Assembly: GCA_051453625.1 (NCBI GenBank)
Contig: JBOZIK010000001.1
Coordinates: forward strand, 264,064,159 to 264,128,158
From: Welwitschia mirabilis
Taxonomy: Eukaryota > Gnetophyta > Gnetopsida > Welwitschiales
Direction of reading: 5' to 3'
DNA: 64,000 nucleotides
Shown: piece by piece, positions 11,471-22,240 of the stretch
Layout of the letters: the number at the start of each line of letters is the position of its first letter
Numbering within the stretch: position 1 is the stretch's first letter
Program-made: the position numbers and the translations under genes
Notes under the pieces: generated by a model
What the model was told of the DNA's origin: nothing
The model's input: only the letters and a program-made list of their open reading frames with translations
Database searches by the model: none

Positions 11471-13285
11471 GTGTGATTTTAAAACACTAAATTTGTAAGC
11501 GATTGGGATAGAAATACTTTGCTAGGGATGACTCATTTTATTTTCTTCTTATTAAGTCTTTCCATAATTTTTAGTACTCCAAATTTAGTTGTAAAAGTTT
11601 CTAAAAGGATAAGTTTATGTTTAAATTTTTCATCAAGGCTTTATGATGTTTATTAAACATTGAATTGTTCTTAAGCCTATCAAGTCAAGGGGTGGTTTAT
11701 TGAAAAGAATTTTTATTTTTCTTTTTATTAAGAGAAGGGAAGTTATAATCTTTTAATATTTCAATGTCCTATTTATCTTCTTCTTTATCATTTCTAAAAT
11801 CATTTTAGGAGGTGAAAAGTTCATTTGAAGGAGGGTTTATTACTTATTCACTTTTTGTCACAACTTTACAATATTTTCTTAGTTCATTTTGATTTGGTAA
11901 AGTTTGTGTAGCTAATGTTCCTTAAGGTCTTTGGTTTTCTAGCATTATTTATTGAAATATGTTTACTGTGTTTTTTAAGTTGACGTTTGTTTTTCTAAGT
12001 TCCTCCATAAGTTTTATGAGTTGATCATTTGGATATTGAAAGTTTGATGATCCTAGTTAAGGATTTAAGTTTTTAAATCGGTTTCTAAAAGATTAAGAAT
12101 TATTTCAGAAATGAGTGTTTAACCTAGGTTGTACTTAATTTTGATTTCTAAAGTTTTGTAATGGTTTATTAAAAGTACAAATTTATTCATGAATTCTTTC
12201 TTTGTATGATAGTAAAAAAGGGTAGTTTTTGGTGACATGATAATTATCCTCACATAAATCACAAGTTTGCACAATATTTCTTTTGGTTATGGATTTGGCA
12301 TCTAAGATCATTTCTACATACTTCTCCAAGGTTCTTGTAAAATNNNNNNNNNNNNNNNNNNNNNNNNNNNNNNNNNNNNNNNNNNNNNNNNNNNNNNNNN
12401 NNNNNNNNNNNNNNNNNNNNNNNNNNNNNNNNNNNNNNNNNNNNNNNNNNNNNNNNNNNNNNNNNNNNNNNNNNNNNNNNNNNNNNNNNNNNNNNNNNNN
12501 NNNNNNNNNNNNNNNNNNNNNNNNNNNNNNNNNNNNNNNNNNNNNNNNNNNNNNNNNNNNNNNNNNNNNNNNNNNNNNNNNNNNNNNNNNNNNNNNNNNN
12601 NNNNNNNNNNNNNNNNNNNNNNNNNNNNNNNNNNNNNNNNNNNNNNNNNNNNNNNNNNNNNNNNNNNNNNNNNNNNNNNNNNNNNNNNNNNNNNNNNNNN
12701 NNNNNNNNNNNNNNNNNNNNNNNNNNNNNNNNNNNNNNNNNNNNNNNNNNNNNNNNNNNNNNNNNNNNNNNNNNNNNNNNNNNNNNNNNNNNNNNNNNNN
12801 NNNNNNNNNNNNNNNNNNNNNNNNNNNNNNNNNNNNNNNNNNNNNNNNNNNNNNNNNNNNNNNNNNNNNNNNNNNNNNNNNNNNNNNNNNNNNNNNNNNN
12901 NNNNNNNNNNNNNNNNNNNNNNNNNNNNNNNNNNNNNNNNNNNNNNNNNNNNNNNNNNNNNNNNNNNNNNNNNNNNNNNNNNNNNNNNNNNNNNNNNNNN
13001 NNNNNNNNNNNNNNNNNNNNNNNNNNNNNNNNNNNNNNNNNNNNNNNNNNNNNNNNNNNNNNNNNNNNNNNNNNNNNNNNNNNNNNNNNNNNNNNNNNNN
13101 NNNNNNTTCTCCATCTATAGGGTTTTCGTCAAGGAAATTTGACTCAAAAAAATAAATTTAGAAGGAGGATTAAGTGAACTTGAAGATTGTTTTTTAAACT
13201 CATTTTCTATATCGACCAATCCTTCTTTAATGTTCTTCTCTATTAGTAGCCTTTCTCTCTGATACCTCTTCTCAAGATTGATTAT
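11471..13285 (-). pseudogene. gag of element II (pseudogene, partly unsequenced)
   Basis: Aligns as an inverted counterpart to the gag of element III. The N-terminal region at 13107-13285 gives RYQRE-like and NPIDGE segments; the start codon is ATA (13283-13285) where element III has ATG, a G-to-A change. A zinc knuckle near 12235-12275 reads CDLCEDNYHVTKNY: the last cysteine of CX2CX4HX4C is a tyrosine. A 763-base N run (12344-13106) hides the capsid-like middle. Gag normally forms the particle in the cytoplasm; this copy cannot. Confidence 0.68.
12344..13106. other. Assembly gap (763 N) in gag of element II
   Basis: Unsequenced. By comparison with element III (16540-17330) it should contain the capsid part of gag. 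Open frames reported across it are meaningless. Confidence 0.95.
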
Positions 13286-13755
13286 ATTACAACATCTTAT
13301 AAATAGTAAGTAATAAGAAACAAGATAAAAAACAATAGATGATCATCCTATCTATCATAGAAATGATAGAAGGATGACATACTCAGAAACCAAAAAAATA
13401 GAAATAGAATAGAAATCAAAATAGAAAATAGAGAATTAAAAAATAGGACAGTCATTCATGGGTCATCTAGATGTTAGGGGAGATGATAGTGATTAATTTT
13501 ATTATAGAAAAATCAAAAATTAAAAATAAAATTTTTATAAGAAAACATCGCACACTATCATCTTTATTATTGTAAGGATGATAGAAGTGATGCCCATTAT
13601 TTTTCTTTGAAAACTAAATCTAAAAAATCAAAACCAAAAAACTATAAAATAGAAAACTTATAGTTCCTAATACAATATCACTATGAATAAATAATCAAAT
13701 AGAGATCCCATATACTTAACCAAATGATGATAACACTTGTAGTTCTCAATAGTAT
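13286..13755 (-). other. Leader of element II between primer site and gag
   Basis: No gene. It holds three imperfect copies of a short dyad of the form CATCC...ATGATAG...GGATGAC, near 13346-13380, 13450-13490 and 13555-13590, in an A/T-rich context. The inverted counterpart is 15875-16351 in element III, where the same modules recur at the same spacing. Confidence 0.55.
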
Positions 13756-13773
13756 TCCCTGATAATGAAACCA
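13756..13773 (-). promoter_or_regulatory. Primer-binding site of element II, tRNA-Asp type, decayed
   Basis: Minus strand reads TGGTTTCATTATCAGGGA, three bases after the LTR end AACA. Compared with the Athila/Tat-type site complementary to tRNA-Asp it differs at several positions, nearly all G-to-A or C-to-T. Position and spacing agree with the four other gypsy primer sites in the window. Confidence 0.72.
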
Positions 13774-13776
13774 ATT

Positions 13777-14865
13777 TGTTGCAATGTGTATTTGTGTAAG
13801 TGCTTAAGTTTAAAAGAATTTTGTCATTCATAAAATAAATAGATATCTTACACAATATAGCACACAAGTATAAGTGGAAGTAGACTTAAAATATAGTATT
13901 CACATTGAAAACTATGAGACAAGATTCAAATTTCTTTACAAAAGAAATATAAAAATCAAAAATAAATAACAAAGACAAGGAAATAAATTACAATGCAAGA
14001 TGCAACTAATCTAGATGAAGTAAAAAATGGAACTAATACTAGATTTTAGCCTTAATATAAGCTGCCCTTGATAATCTATATTACCTAAAAACTTGTCACC
14101 AGATTAAGGGAAACATGGACTATAAGGGTCATCAGAAAATATAACATGCAATGCAAACATAAAAATAAAACAAAGTTTATATTAAGAATGAGTAACAAGC
14201 ATTTGGATTAGAAAATAGTTGGATCTCAATAGAGGATACACAACACTCCATTAAGTGCATGTCTTTCTACAACATTCAAAATGGATCTCCTATCCTTTGA
14301 TCTCCTATTACGAGAATTTTGGGTGCAATGAAGATGAGAAGAAAAGTTAAAGAGGGACTTATTTATAACAACTTATATTAGAAAATAACAAATAGAAGAT
14401 GTGGCAAGACACACTATTTTACATAAATGAAACAGACGAAATGGTCAAGAGTTAGCTGTCAGAGTCAGTTACATGTCAGTGTCATCCTAACTATTATCTA
14501 GATGATAAGGGGGATGATAGTTCATTATAAAAAATGACTCAGAATGATGAGATGACAAGGGGGATGATAGTTCATTACAAAAGATGACTCAGAATGATGA
14601 CTCAGTAGTGATTCGACAGTCCAACAATGTTATCGTCTTACCTATTATGGGGATCACAGAGGGGACAACGGTGGTCTTAATCATAATTTTAAGGAAAAAC
14701 TTAGCATTTTTATCAATAATACTTCTCTAAAGATTTGTACTTTATAATTTTCCTTTAACAAATCAAATCTAAATAAGAAATGCACATTTCTGAGATTTTC
14801 TATCATATCTCCAAAATCCTCAGAAGTGCACCTAAACCTATGTAAAAGTCCTATACAAAGAGAAG
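13777..14865 (-). repeat. 5' LTR of element II, 5'-truncated at the inversion joint
   Basis: Ends TTGCAACA on the minus strand beside the primer site. Similar throughout to 7011-8471 and, inverted, to 14866-15853. A TATA box (TTATAAATAAG on the minus strand) lies at about 14358-14368. A 50-bp tandem duplication occupies 14501-14600. The high-coordinate end lacks the LTR start: the sequence passes at ~14865 directly into the inverted LTR of element III. Confidence 0.75.
14501..14600 (-). repeat. 50-bp tandem duplication inside the LTR of element II
   Basis: Two units begin GATGATAAGG (14501) and GATGACAAGG (14551) and both end in a TGACTCAGAATGATGA-like segment. They are absent as a pair from the other LTR copies, so the duplication is private to this LTR. 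Each unit carries part of the recurrent GGATGATAG dyad. Confidence 0.75.
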
Positions 14866-15853
14866 GATTTTGGAGAAACAATAGAAAATCTTGGAAATAT
14901 GCATTTCTTACACAGATTTAATATGTTAAAGATGCATTTTAATGTACAAATATTTGGAGAAGAATTACTAATAAAAATACTAAGTTTCTCCTTAAAAATA
15001 TGATTAAGAAAACTATTATCCCCTTTGTCATCCCCATGACAGGCAGGACGACAATACTATTGGACTACTGAATTACTACTAAGTCATCATTCTAAGTTAT
15101 CTTTTGTAATAAGCTATTGTTCCCCTTATTTTCTAAATGATAGATAGGATGACACTGACACGTAACTGACTCTTATGGCCAACCCTTAACTATTTCGTCT
15201 ATATATTTTATATAAAAGAGCGCATCTTGTCATGCCTTCTGTTTCTCATTTTCTATTATAAGTTATTATAAATAAGTCCTTTTTTAGCTCTCCTTCACAT
15301 CTTTGTTGTATTTAAAATTCTCGTGATAAAAGATCAAAGGGTGTTGAGTGTTGCAGAAAGACATGCACTTGGTGGAGAGTTTTGTATCCTCTATTGAAAC
15401 CCAACTATTTTGAAATCTAGATGCTTGTTACTCATTCTTAATATTAACTTTATTTTATTTTTATGTTTGCATTACATTGTAGATTTTTCTAATGATTCTT
15501 ATAGTCTATGTTTCCCTTGATCTGCTAACAATTTCTTAGGTGATATAGATTATCAAGGGTAGCCTTTATTAATACTAAAAGCAAGTAGTATTAATTCCAT
15601 TTTACATTTCAACTAGATTAGTTCAATTTTATATTTTGTAATGTAATTTATTTTCTTACATTTGTTTTTTCTTTTTCCTATATTTCTTTTATAAAGCAAT
15701 CTTAGTCTTATCTCATAGTCTTCAATGTGAATATGACATTTCGTGTCTACTCCCACTCATACTAGTATACTGTATTATGTGAGATATCTATTTATTTTAT
15801 AAATGATAAAATCATTTTGAGCTTAAGCACTTGTATAAATACATACTGTAACA
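14866..15853 (+). repeat. LTR of element III (5'-truncated)
   Basis: Begins inside the LTR at the head-to-head joint (AGAAGGATTTTGGAG) and ends CTGTAACA just before the primer site. The TATA box TATAAATA is at 15267-15274. A well-preserved dyad, GTCATCCCCATGACAG then GGCAGGACGACAA, lies at 15028-15055. It is inverted relative to 13777-14865. Confidence 0.75.
15267..15274 (+). promoter_or_regulatory. TATA box of the element III LTR
   Basis: TATAAATA, conserved at the same place in the LTRs of element II (7603-7613 and 14358-14368). In other families of the window the corresponding box is ACTATAAATAG. Expected transcription would start about 30 bases downstream; no evidence of activity. Confidence 0.5.
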
Positions 15854-15856
15854 AAT

Positions 15857-15874
15857 TGACGTCATTGCCAGGGA
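15857..15874 (+). promoter_or_regulatory. Primer-binding site of element III, tRNA-Asp type
   Basis: TGACGTCATTGCCAGGGA, three bases after the LTR end. It differs from the standard tRNA-Asp-complementary site at four positions (3, 6, 8 and 14), every one a G-to-A or C-to-T transition. It is the best preserved gypsy primer site in the window and identifies the lineage type. Confidence 0.82.
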
Positions 15875-16351
15875 AGGCTATTGAGGTGTACAAATGTTGT
15901 TATCATTTAGTTGAGTACATTAGACCTCTATTCAATTATTTATCTATAGCAACATTATATTTTATTAGGAATTATATGTCCACTATTTTGCAGTTCTTTG
16001 GTTTTAGTCTTTTTGATTTAATTTCTATATAAAAATAGTGGTTTTCCCCTCTATCATCCCTATGATAGTTAGGACGACAGTGTGCAATGTTTTCTTTTAA
16101 AAGTTTTATTTTTATATTTCAATTTTTTTCAAGAAAATTAATTTTTATCATCTCCCCGAATGTCTAGATGACCCAGTGGATAACTATTCTATTTTCTAAG
16201 TTTTATATTTTCTATTTTAATTTGTATTCTATTTCTGTTCTTTTGGTTTTTATGTGTGGCATCCCTTCTGTCATCTCCATGATAGATAAGATGATGATTT
16301 ATTTCTTTTGATCTTGTTTTTTATTATTTGATATTTGTAATATGCAATAAT
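15875..16351 (+). other. Leader of element III
   Basis: No gene. Contains three dyad modules near 16050-16080, 16140-16185 and 16262-16298, each within a T-rich stretch that reads TTTTATTTTC-like. The modules recur in the 3' UTR at 19299-19330 and 19410-19445. An open frame crossing the LTR/leader boundary (15817-16032) spans the primer site and is not a gene. Confidence 0.6.
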
Positions 16352-18185
16352 ATGGTCAATCTTAAGAAGAGATATCAGAGAGAAAGGCTGCCAATAGAGA
16401 ATAACATTAAAGAAGGACTGGTGGATATAAAAAATAAGTCATAAAGACAATATCTAGATGCATTCAATCCTCCTTATAAGTTTATTTTTTATGAGTCTTA
16501 TTTCCTTAATAAAAACCCTATAGAAGGAGAAAACTACCTCACAATATCAAGTACTTCTTGAAAGCAAAAATAAGTCATAAGATTTTCTACCTCTAATGCA
16601 AACCTTACCTCTAAAGAATTGTTAGCTAATAAGAAAATAAAGATTTAAACACCTTTTGACCTGCCCCCAGAAGATGATATTAAACTTAAAAACCTATATT
16701 CCTATCCAACTTTTAATGGAGAAAATGATGTGCATCCCCTTCAATACCTTGTAGATATTGAATAACTAATCCTTACATCAGGGAATGGAAAAAAAATCTG
16801 TAATAGAACATACATGGTAATATTTTCCGTGACATTAAGAGGTAGAGCAAAACTTTAGCTAAAAACTATTCCCTACAAAAGCTTAAAACCATGAAATCAA
16901 GTCTAAAAAATCTTTATAAAGATTTATATAAGTAAAAATCCCATGAGAAAAAAAAAAAGAGGTAACAAATTTTTAACAAAAACTAAATGAAAATTATGCT
17001 TCTACAAATGAGCATTTCTTTATATCCTATCATTCTAATATAGTAGATGATTTTTCACTAATAGAACTAATAGAATACTTTTATAGTGAGCTAATTACAC
17101 ACATAAGGAAACTTGTTTTTTTTTTTTGTGAAGGAAACATCATGAACCTTGCATTAGATTATGCTTGGATAAAATTAAAATAATTTGTAGAGGTTAGTAA
17201 AGCTTGGTTAAATCTTAAAAAAATCCAATTGTAGACCAACTCATAAAAAACTTAAAAGAGGTTAAGAAACAAAAAGAGATAGAATCAAATCCTACAAATT
17301 CCATGAGAGATTTTAAATAATCTTGAAGAAGCATGTAGAAATAGTTTTTGATGTCAAATCTACAACTGAAAGAAATTTATGCAACTTGTGATTTATGTGA
17401 GGATAATTATCATGTCACCAAAAACTTCCCTCTTTTACCAACATACAAAGAAATAATTCATGAAGAAGTTTTTACTTTTAACCAACCATCACAAAACTTT
17501 AAAAATTAAAATTAGGTACAACATAGGTTAAAAACTCATTTCCAAAATAATTCCTAACCTTTTAGAAATTGATTTGAAAATTAAACTCTCAACTAGAACC
17601 ATCCAACTTTCAATATCCAAATGATTAACTCACAAATCGCATGGAGGAACTTAAAAAAACAAATGATAAAATGGAAAACATAGTAAAGATCTTTCAACAA
17701 ACATTTCTAGAAAATCAAAGAACTCAAGGAACATTAGCTATACAACCTTTACCAAACCCAAATAAACTAAGAAAGATTGTAAGGTTGTGACAAGAAGTAG
17801 ATAAGTAATAAACCCTCCTCCAAATGAAATTTCTACCTCTCAAAATGGTTTTAGAAATGATTAAAAAAAGAGGAATAGAACATTAAAATATTAGAATATT
17901 ATAACTTCCTTTCCCTTTATAAAAAGAAAAAGAAAAATCCTTCTCAACAAGCCACCTCTTGGCTTGATAGTCTTAACAACAATTCAACATTTAATAAACA
18001 TCTTAAAGCCTTGATTAAAAAATGTACGTATAAACTTACTCTTTTGAAAACTTTTGCAATAAAATCTAAAGTACTTAAAATTATGGAAAAACTTAATAAA
18101 AAGAAAATAAAAAAGTATCATCCCTAGCAAAGTCTTTCTAGCCTAACCCCTTACAAATTTAGTGTTAAAAAATCACCCAAATTTA
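16352..18185 (+). pseudogene. gag of element III (pseudogene)
   Basis: Probable original start ATG at 16352 (MVNLKKRYQRE). The frame continues with LPIENNIKEGLVDI, NPIEGENYL near 16510 and a capsid-like stretch (TPFDLPPEDDIKL, YPTFNGENDVHPLQYLVD near 16640-16760; TNEHFFISYHSNIVDDFSL near 17010-17055). A zinc knuckle at 17393-17434 reads CDLCEDNYHVTKNF, with the final cysteine lost. Multiple stops and frameshifts occur. Gag particle protein is the family role; the lengths fit an Athila/Tat-type gag of about 550-600 residues. Confidence 0.78.
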
Positions 18186-18990
18186 AAGATCTAAGAGAAA
18201 CTATAATGAATGTTACTTTAGAGGGAAATAAAAAGATTAGAAAAGCCCTGATATACATTAGAGTGAGTGCTAACATAATGCCACTTCACATTTGTAAGAG
18301 ACTTGGTTTGGAAGATAGAATAGAGCCTACTTCAGCTATCTTAGGACTAGTAGAAACTTCAGTTAAGAAACCATTACGCATAATTAAATATTTGATAATA
18401 TAAATTAAAGAGGCTTGATATCCAATATATGTGATTATCATAAAAGTTAAGCATAACAGAAGATACCCTTTACTTCTAAGAAGATCCTTTTGTGCAACAA
18501 CCTACTACATCATTAACAAGAACAATGAAATGTTATTCTAGAAATAGAATGCTTTAAATTAGAGTTTTTTATGTATCTGAGAAAGAATTAGATGATGAAA
18601 TAAACATTGAAGATGACATCAAACCAAATTTTTTCTTACAACATCATTCACTTGAAGAAAAAGAGATGGAATCACATAAGCCTATATTTTATGATAACTA
18701 ACTTGAGATTGAAGAAACCATTGATACACCCAATTTTGAGAGTGAGAAAGAATCTTTAGTGTGTAAGGAAGTCAAACTTTTTGATTCAAACCTTGAGGGA
18801 GATTATTAATTAAATAAAAAATTAAAAATAGTAATTTTATTTTGAATTTGAATCTTTATAAAGAACTTGAAGATAAATTTTTTTGTGATAACAAAAATAA
18901 AACTCTTACATTTAATAAAAATATTTTACTAGAGTTTCCATTACTTTTCCCTTTGACTTCCAAAATCTTTGCTTTATGTAGTCTCATAGA
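18186..18990 (+). pseudogene. Protease and acidic spacer of element III (pseudogene)
   Basis: An open stretch of 65 codons (18206-18400) reads VTLEGNKKIRKALIYIRVS, then ANIMPLHICKRLGLEDRIEPT, an LTR-element aspartic protease. The active-site aspartate position is tyrosine (ALIYIRV versus ALIDIGV in element II), so this copy is catalytically dead as well as frame-broken. A spacer rich in Glu and Asp follows (EIEETIDTPNFESEKE near 18700-18760). After ~18990 no RT follows; the sequence enters the 3' UTR. Confidence 0.75.
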
Positions 18991-20495
18991 GTGTTATTAA
19001 TTACTCCTCTTTTCATCGAATTGATTTTATTTGGGAATAATTGTATACCTTTCATGTTTTATCAATTGGTAAATTTTTGGTTTGGATCTTACTTCTCTAA
19101 GAATCTTGAGACCATCTAAATAAATCCTTTTTCTCTTTTCTTTTTAATAAAATGTGAGTTAGATTTAGGAATTGAATAAAATTTAATTGCTTTGATATTT
19201 TCTTTTCAGCTTTCTATTTTAATAATCTCTATTTTTTAATTTGTTATTTCTATTTACAGTTTCTATTTTTTGTTTCTATAACAATAATTTGATGTCTTCT
19301 CTGTTGTCCCTGTGATAGATAGGATGATAGTTAGCTTTGATAGTTTTTTAGCTTTTTGATAAATATTTGTGTTTTTTGATAATTTTCTATTTTTCTTTTC
19401 TACTTGTGTCATCCTCTCTGTTGTCTGGATAAGGAATAGGATGATAGTAAATAAAATAATCATTTTTGTTTTCTATTATTTTGAGAAAATACATTTTTAT
19501 GGCTTTATTGAGATTTCTGACTTAACTACTTCAGAATTTCATGAAGTAAATGGGAAAAATTTAGAATTTCATGAGCAAACCATTTGAATTTTCTCTTAGC
19601 TTTTTCCTTTGAAGGTTATTATGGCATTACTTAATCATTTTTCAAACTTAACTTATGTATTTATCTCCATGACTNNNNNNNNNNNNNNNNNNNNNNNNNN
19701 NNNNNNNNNNNNNNNNNNNNNNNNNNNNNNNNNNNNNNNNNNNNNNNNNNNNNNNNNNNNNNNNNNNNNNNNNNNNNNNNNNNNNNNNNNNNNNNNNNNN
19801 NNNNNNNNNNNNNNNNNNNNNNNNNNNNNNNNNNNNNNNNNNNNNNNNNNNNNNNNNNNNNNNNNNNNNNNNNNNNNNNNNNNNNNNNNNNNNNNNNNNN
19901 NNNNNNNNNNNNNNNNNNNNNNNNNNNNNNNNNNNNNNNNNNNNNNNNNNNNNNNNNNNNNNNNNNNNNNNNNNNNNNNNNNNNNNNNNNNNNNNNNNNN
20001 NNNNNNNNNNNNNNNNNNNNNNNNNNNNNNNNNNNNNNNNNNNNNNNNNNNNNNNNNNNNNNNNNNNNNNNNNNNNNNNNNNNNNNNNNNNNNNNNNNNN
20101 NNNNNNNNNNNNNNNNNNNNNNNNNNNNNNNNNNNNNNNNNNNNNNNNNNNNNNNNNNNNNNNNNNNNNNNNNNNNNNNNNNNNNNNNNNNNNNNNNNNN
20201 NNNNNNNNNNNNNNNNNNNNNNNNNNNNNNNNNNNNNNNNNNNNNNNNNNNNNNNNNNNNNNNNNNNNNNNNNNNNNNNNNNNNNNNNNNNNNNNNNNNN
20301 NNNNNNNNNNNNNNNNNNNNNNNNNNNNNNNNNNNNNNNNNNNNNNNNNNNNNNNNNNNNNNNNNNNNNNNNNNNNNNNNNNNNNNNNNNNNNNNNNNNN
20401 NNNNNNNNNNNNNNNNNNNNNNNNNNNNNNNNNNNNNNNNNNNNNNNNNNNNNNNNNNCTTTGTCTTTTGGAATGTTTGGTCATGTGAAATGTTT

Positions 20496-20499
<4 letters not shown>
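18991..20499 (+). other. 3' UTR of element III, half unsequenced
   Basis: Inverted counterpart of 9740-10655. Two dyad modules occur at 19299-19330 and 19410-19445. Bases 19675-20458 are N (784). The segment after the gap matches the 3' UTR of element II in reverse. No coding signal. Confidence 0.62.
19675..20458. other. Assembly gap (784 N) in the 3' UTR of element III
   Basis: By inverted comparison with 9800-9990 it hides part of the 3' UTR, possibly with extra sequence since the gap is longer than the counterpart. Confidence 0.95.

Positions 20500-20540
<41 letters not shown>
20500..20540. repeat. (TA)n microsatellite at the junction of elements III and I
   Basis: About 20 TA units. It replaces roughly 8 codons of the element I RT that would be expected between the segments at 20541 and 7010, and it marks the right edge of the II+III block. 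Confidence 0.9.
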
Positions 20541-20545
<5 letters not shown>

Positions 20546-20684
20546 GTCTTTATAAGCAAAGAACTCATCCATAAATGTTTCAGCACATAGGTCTTATAAA
20601 TTATAGAAAATTTCAATCATGTGTTATTAAATTGTGATAGGTGCACTACATAACCTAAAAGTCATTATTTTATATCCAAACTAT
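20541..20684 (-). pseudogene. Central RT fragment of element I
   Basis: A 144-base island between insertions. The minus strand reads YKIMTFRLCSAP, then, after stops, ETFMDEFFAYKD. This is the palm of a Ty3/gypsy reverse transcriptase. The catalytic pair (x-x-D-D) appears as FMDE at 20561-20575: the second aspartate is glutamate. It continues the RT frame that begins at 41918-42350 and is continued at 7010 downward, which ties three distant pieces into element I. Confidence 0.75.
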
Positions 20685-20689
20685 TAAGG
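20685..20689. repeat. Target-site duplication TAAGG, left copy (element IV)
   Basis: TAAGG immediately left of the element IV LTR; the identical pentamer follows the other LTR at 41913-41917. It falls inside the element I RT, as expected for an integrase-made 5-bp duplication. Confidence 0.85.
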
Positions 20690-22240
20690 TATAAATCATG
20701 TGCTTTTCTTCTTCAATAATGATAACTTTGAACATTAGTATCTAAAATATACAAAACACCCTAGCATGGGAAGTCAATCCAAATGTAATACTCTAGAGAG
20801 GGATTATAAATAAGAAGTTAGAAGATTACTTTAAGAAGAACTTTTTTTTATTTTACAGTTAAGGAAAGAAAAAAAGTAAATAGTAATGCAAGATGAATGC
20901 AAATATGAAAATGCATACAAGAGAGAGGCATATGAAATAAATGCAACCTAAATGGAAAATTTAACTATTTAGATAACCTACTATTACTTAGGTTGATCCT
21001 TATAATCTATATTAATTATAAATAACTATGAGTTAATTATAATTAACATAAACTAATATGAATATTAGAAGAAATAAATTTGAAAGAACATTTTAATTAA
21101 TATATTTAGTAATTAAAATATGCACATCCTCTTATAAAGATAAAGTTTCGTAATGAAGGAGACATAGCCCAATACCAAGAAATGTCCTTATTTATAATTA
21201 GGATGGATTCCTTACCCAAATTTATCTAATTTTATAAGTAATTTTAATGCATCAAAGATGAGAAATGAGGGATGTAAGGTGGGTACTTATAGCTTTGGAT
21301 TGATAGTTAAGTTTACCAAGAAGTAGTGATAGACTACAAGAAATCATATCTCTAATTTCATAATGGATAAATTTTATTTTACATTCATTAGAGCTGTAAT
21401 CTACCTATGTGTCATTCAGATGAATAGGTAAGCACTAGGTGATCTTGCTTTCTAATGGCTGCGTATCCTCCATATGTATTCTTGACATAACTGATGAGTT
21501 TCATCTACATGATATCATCCAAACAATAGCATAAATGACTATCAGTATTAAAGTTATGATTTATATCTTTTTATCTCTACTAATTATCTTAGAGTGTCAT
21601 TCAAATGTCTAAGTGATACTACCTTTTATAAAGTTTCCCTTTCTTTCTTTAGTCATAAATAGCTTTCTTATTAGCATATGAATATTTCTCCTATTTGAAT
21701 TAGTCTTTCTTATCTTTTACAAGTGCATTGATTAAGGTCAGACCTTCTTTTAAACTTGATTATGACTTCTAAATTAGTTGAAACATTCCTATATCTTTCA
21801 AAGGAGTTAAATTTGATGGTATATTTTGTCATCTTTTAAGGTCATATTTAAAATGTATTTTGTCATCTTGAGTTTTATCCAGATGACATAACAGATGACT
21901 CTTAGAATAAATTTAATTTCTCTATTTATTAATTAGCATAATTATTTCCTAAGTGTTATCTTAGGTGTTATATAGATTAGTAAGTGGATGATACTCCTTC
22001 TTTTTTATTTTTTGGCACTTCTAATCATCAATCATCATTATAAATTAGATTCATAATGCTATGGATAAGTTAGAAAGTTTGGAATATATTAGGAAAAGAT
22101 TCATAATCTTTAAATTTAATGTTTCATGTAATCATACAGATTAAGCTTTAACTCTTTCCTATTTTCTTGGAAACCTATTAAATATACTTATAATTACACT
22201 TCAATAACATCATCAAATAGGCCAAACTGGTTTCACAACA
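20690..22240 (-). repeat. 3' LTR of element IV
   Basis: Starts TATAAATCATG where the partner LTR has TGTAAATTATA (minus-strand terminal CA changed to TA), and its other end is CACAACA (minus-strand start TGTTGTG). Aligns with 40355-41912 throughout. TATA box on the minus strand (CTATAAGTACCC) near 21284-21292. The purine run AAAGAGGATC adjoins it at 22241-22255 on the minus strand. Confidence 0.85.

Larger units (their letters stand above)
7011..14865 (-). mobile_element. Element II: non-autonomous gag-protease LTR element lacking pol
   Basis: Minus-strand order: truncated 5' LTR (13777-14865), primer site, leader, gag, protease, acidic spacer, then directly a long 3' UTR and a 3' LTR (7011-8471). 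No RT, RNase H or integrase is found between the spacer (~10700) and the 3' UTR. Element III shows the same organisation independently, so the loss of pol belongs to the family and is not a local deletion. It lies inside the RT of element I. Resembles large non-autonomous derivatives described in plants that rely on a helper's pol; that dependence is inferred. Confidence 0.68.
14866..20499 (+). mobile_element. Element III: inverted sister of element II, lacking a 3' LTR
   Basis: Plus-strand order: 5'-truncated LTR, primer site, leader, gag, protease, acidic spacer, 3' UTR. It is the inverted counterpart of element II over nearly its whole length. Inverted matches continue past the large gap: 20459-20500 aligns with the reverse complement of 9740-9810, sharing TTGGTCATGTG. 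It stops at a TA microsatellite (20500-20540), beyond which the RT of element I resumes. No 3' LTR is present. Sampled arm-to-arm difference is roughly one base in five, so the two arms are old. Confidence 0.7.

Noticed and set aside
12283-13155. Long open frames across N runs (also 19609-20541, 28960-29901, 7618-7809, 8646-8925, 26886-27285)
   Set aside because: They are open only because N was translated as X; only the sequenced ends were used.
15817-16032. 71-codon plus-strand open frame
   Set aside because: Crosses the LTR end and primer-binding site of element III, where no protein is expected.
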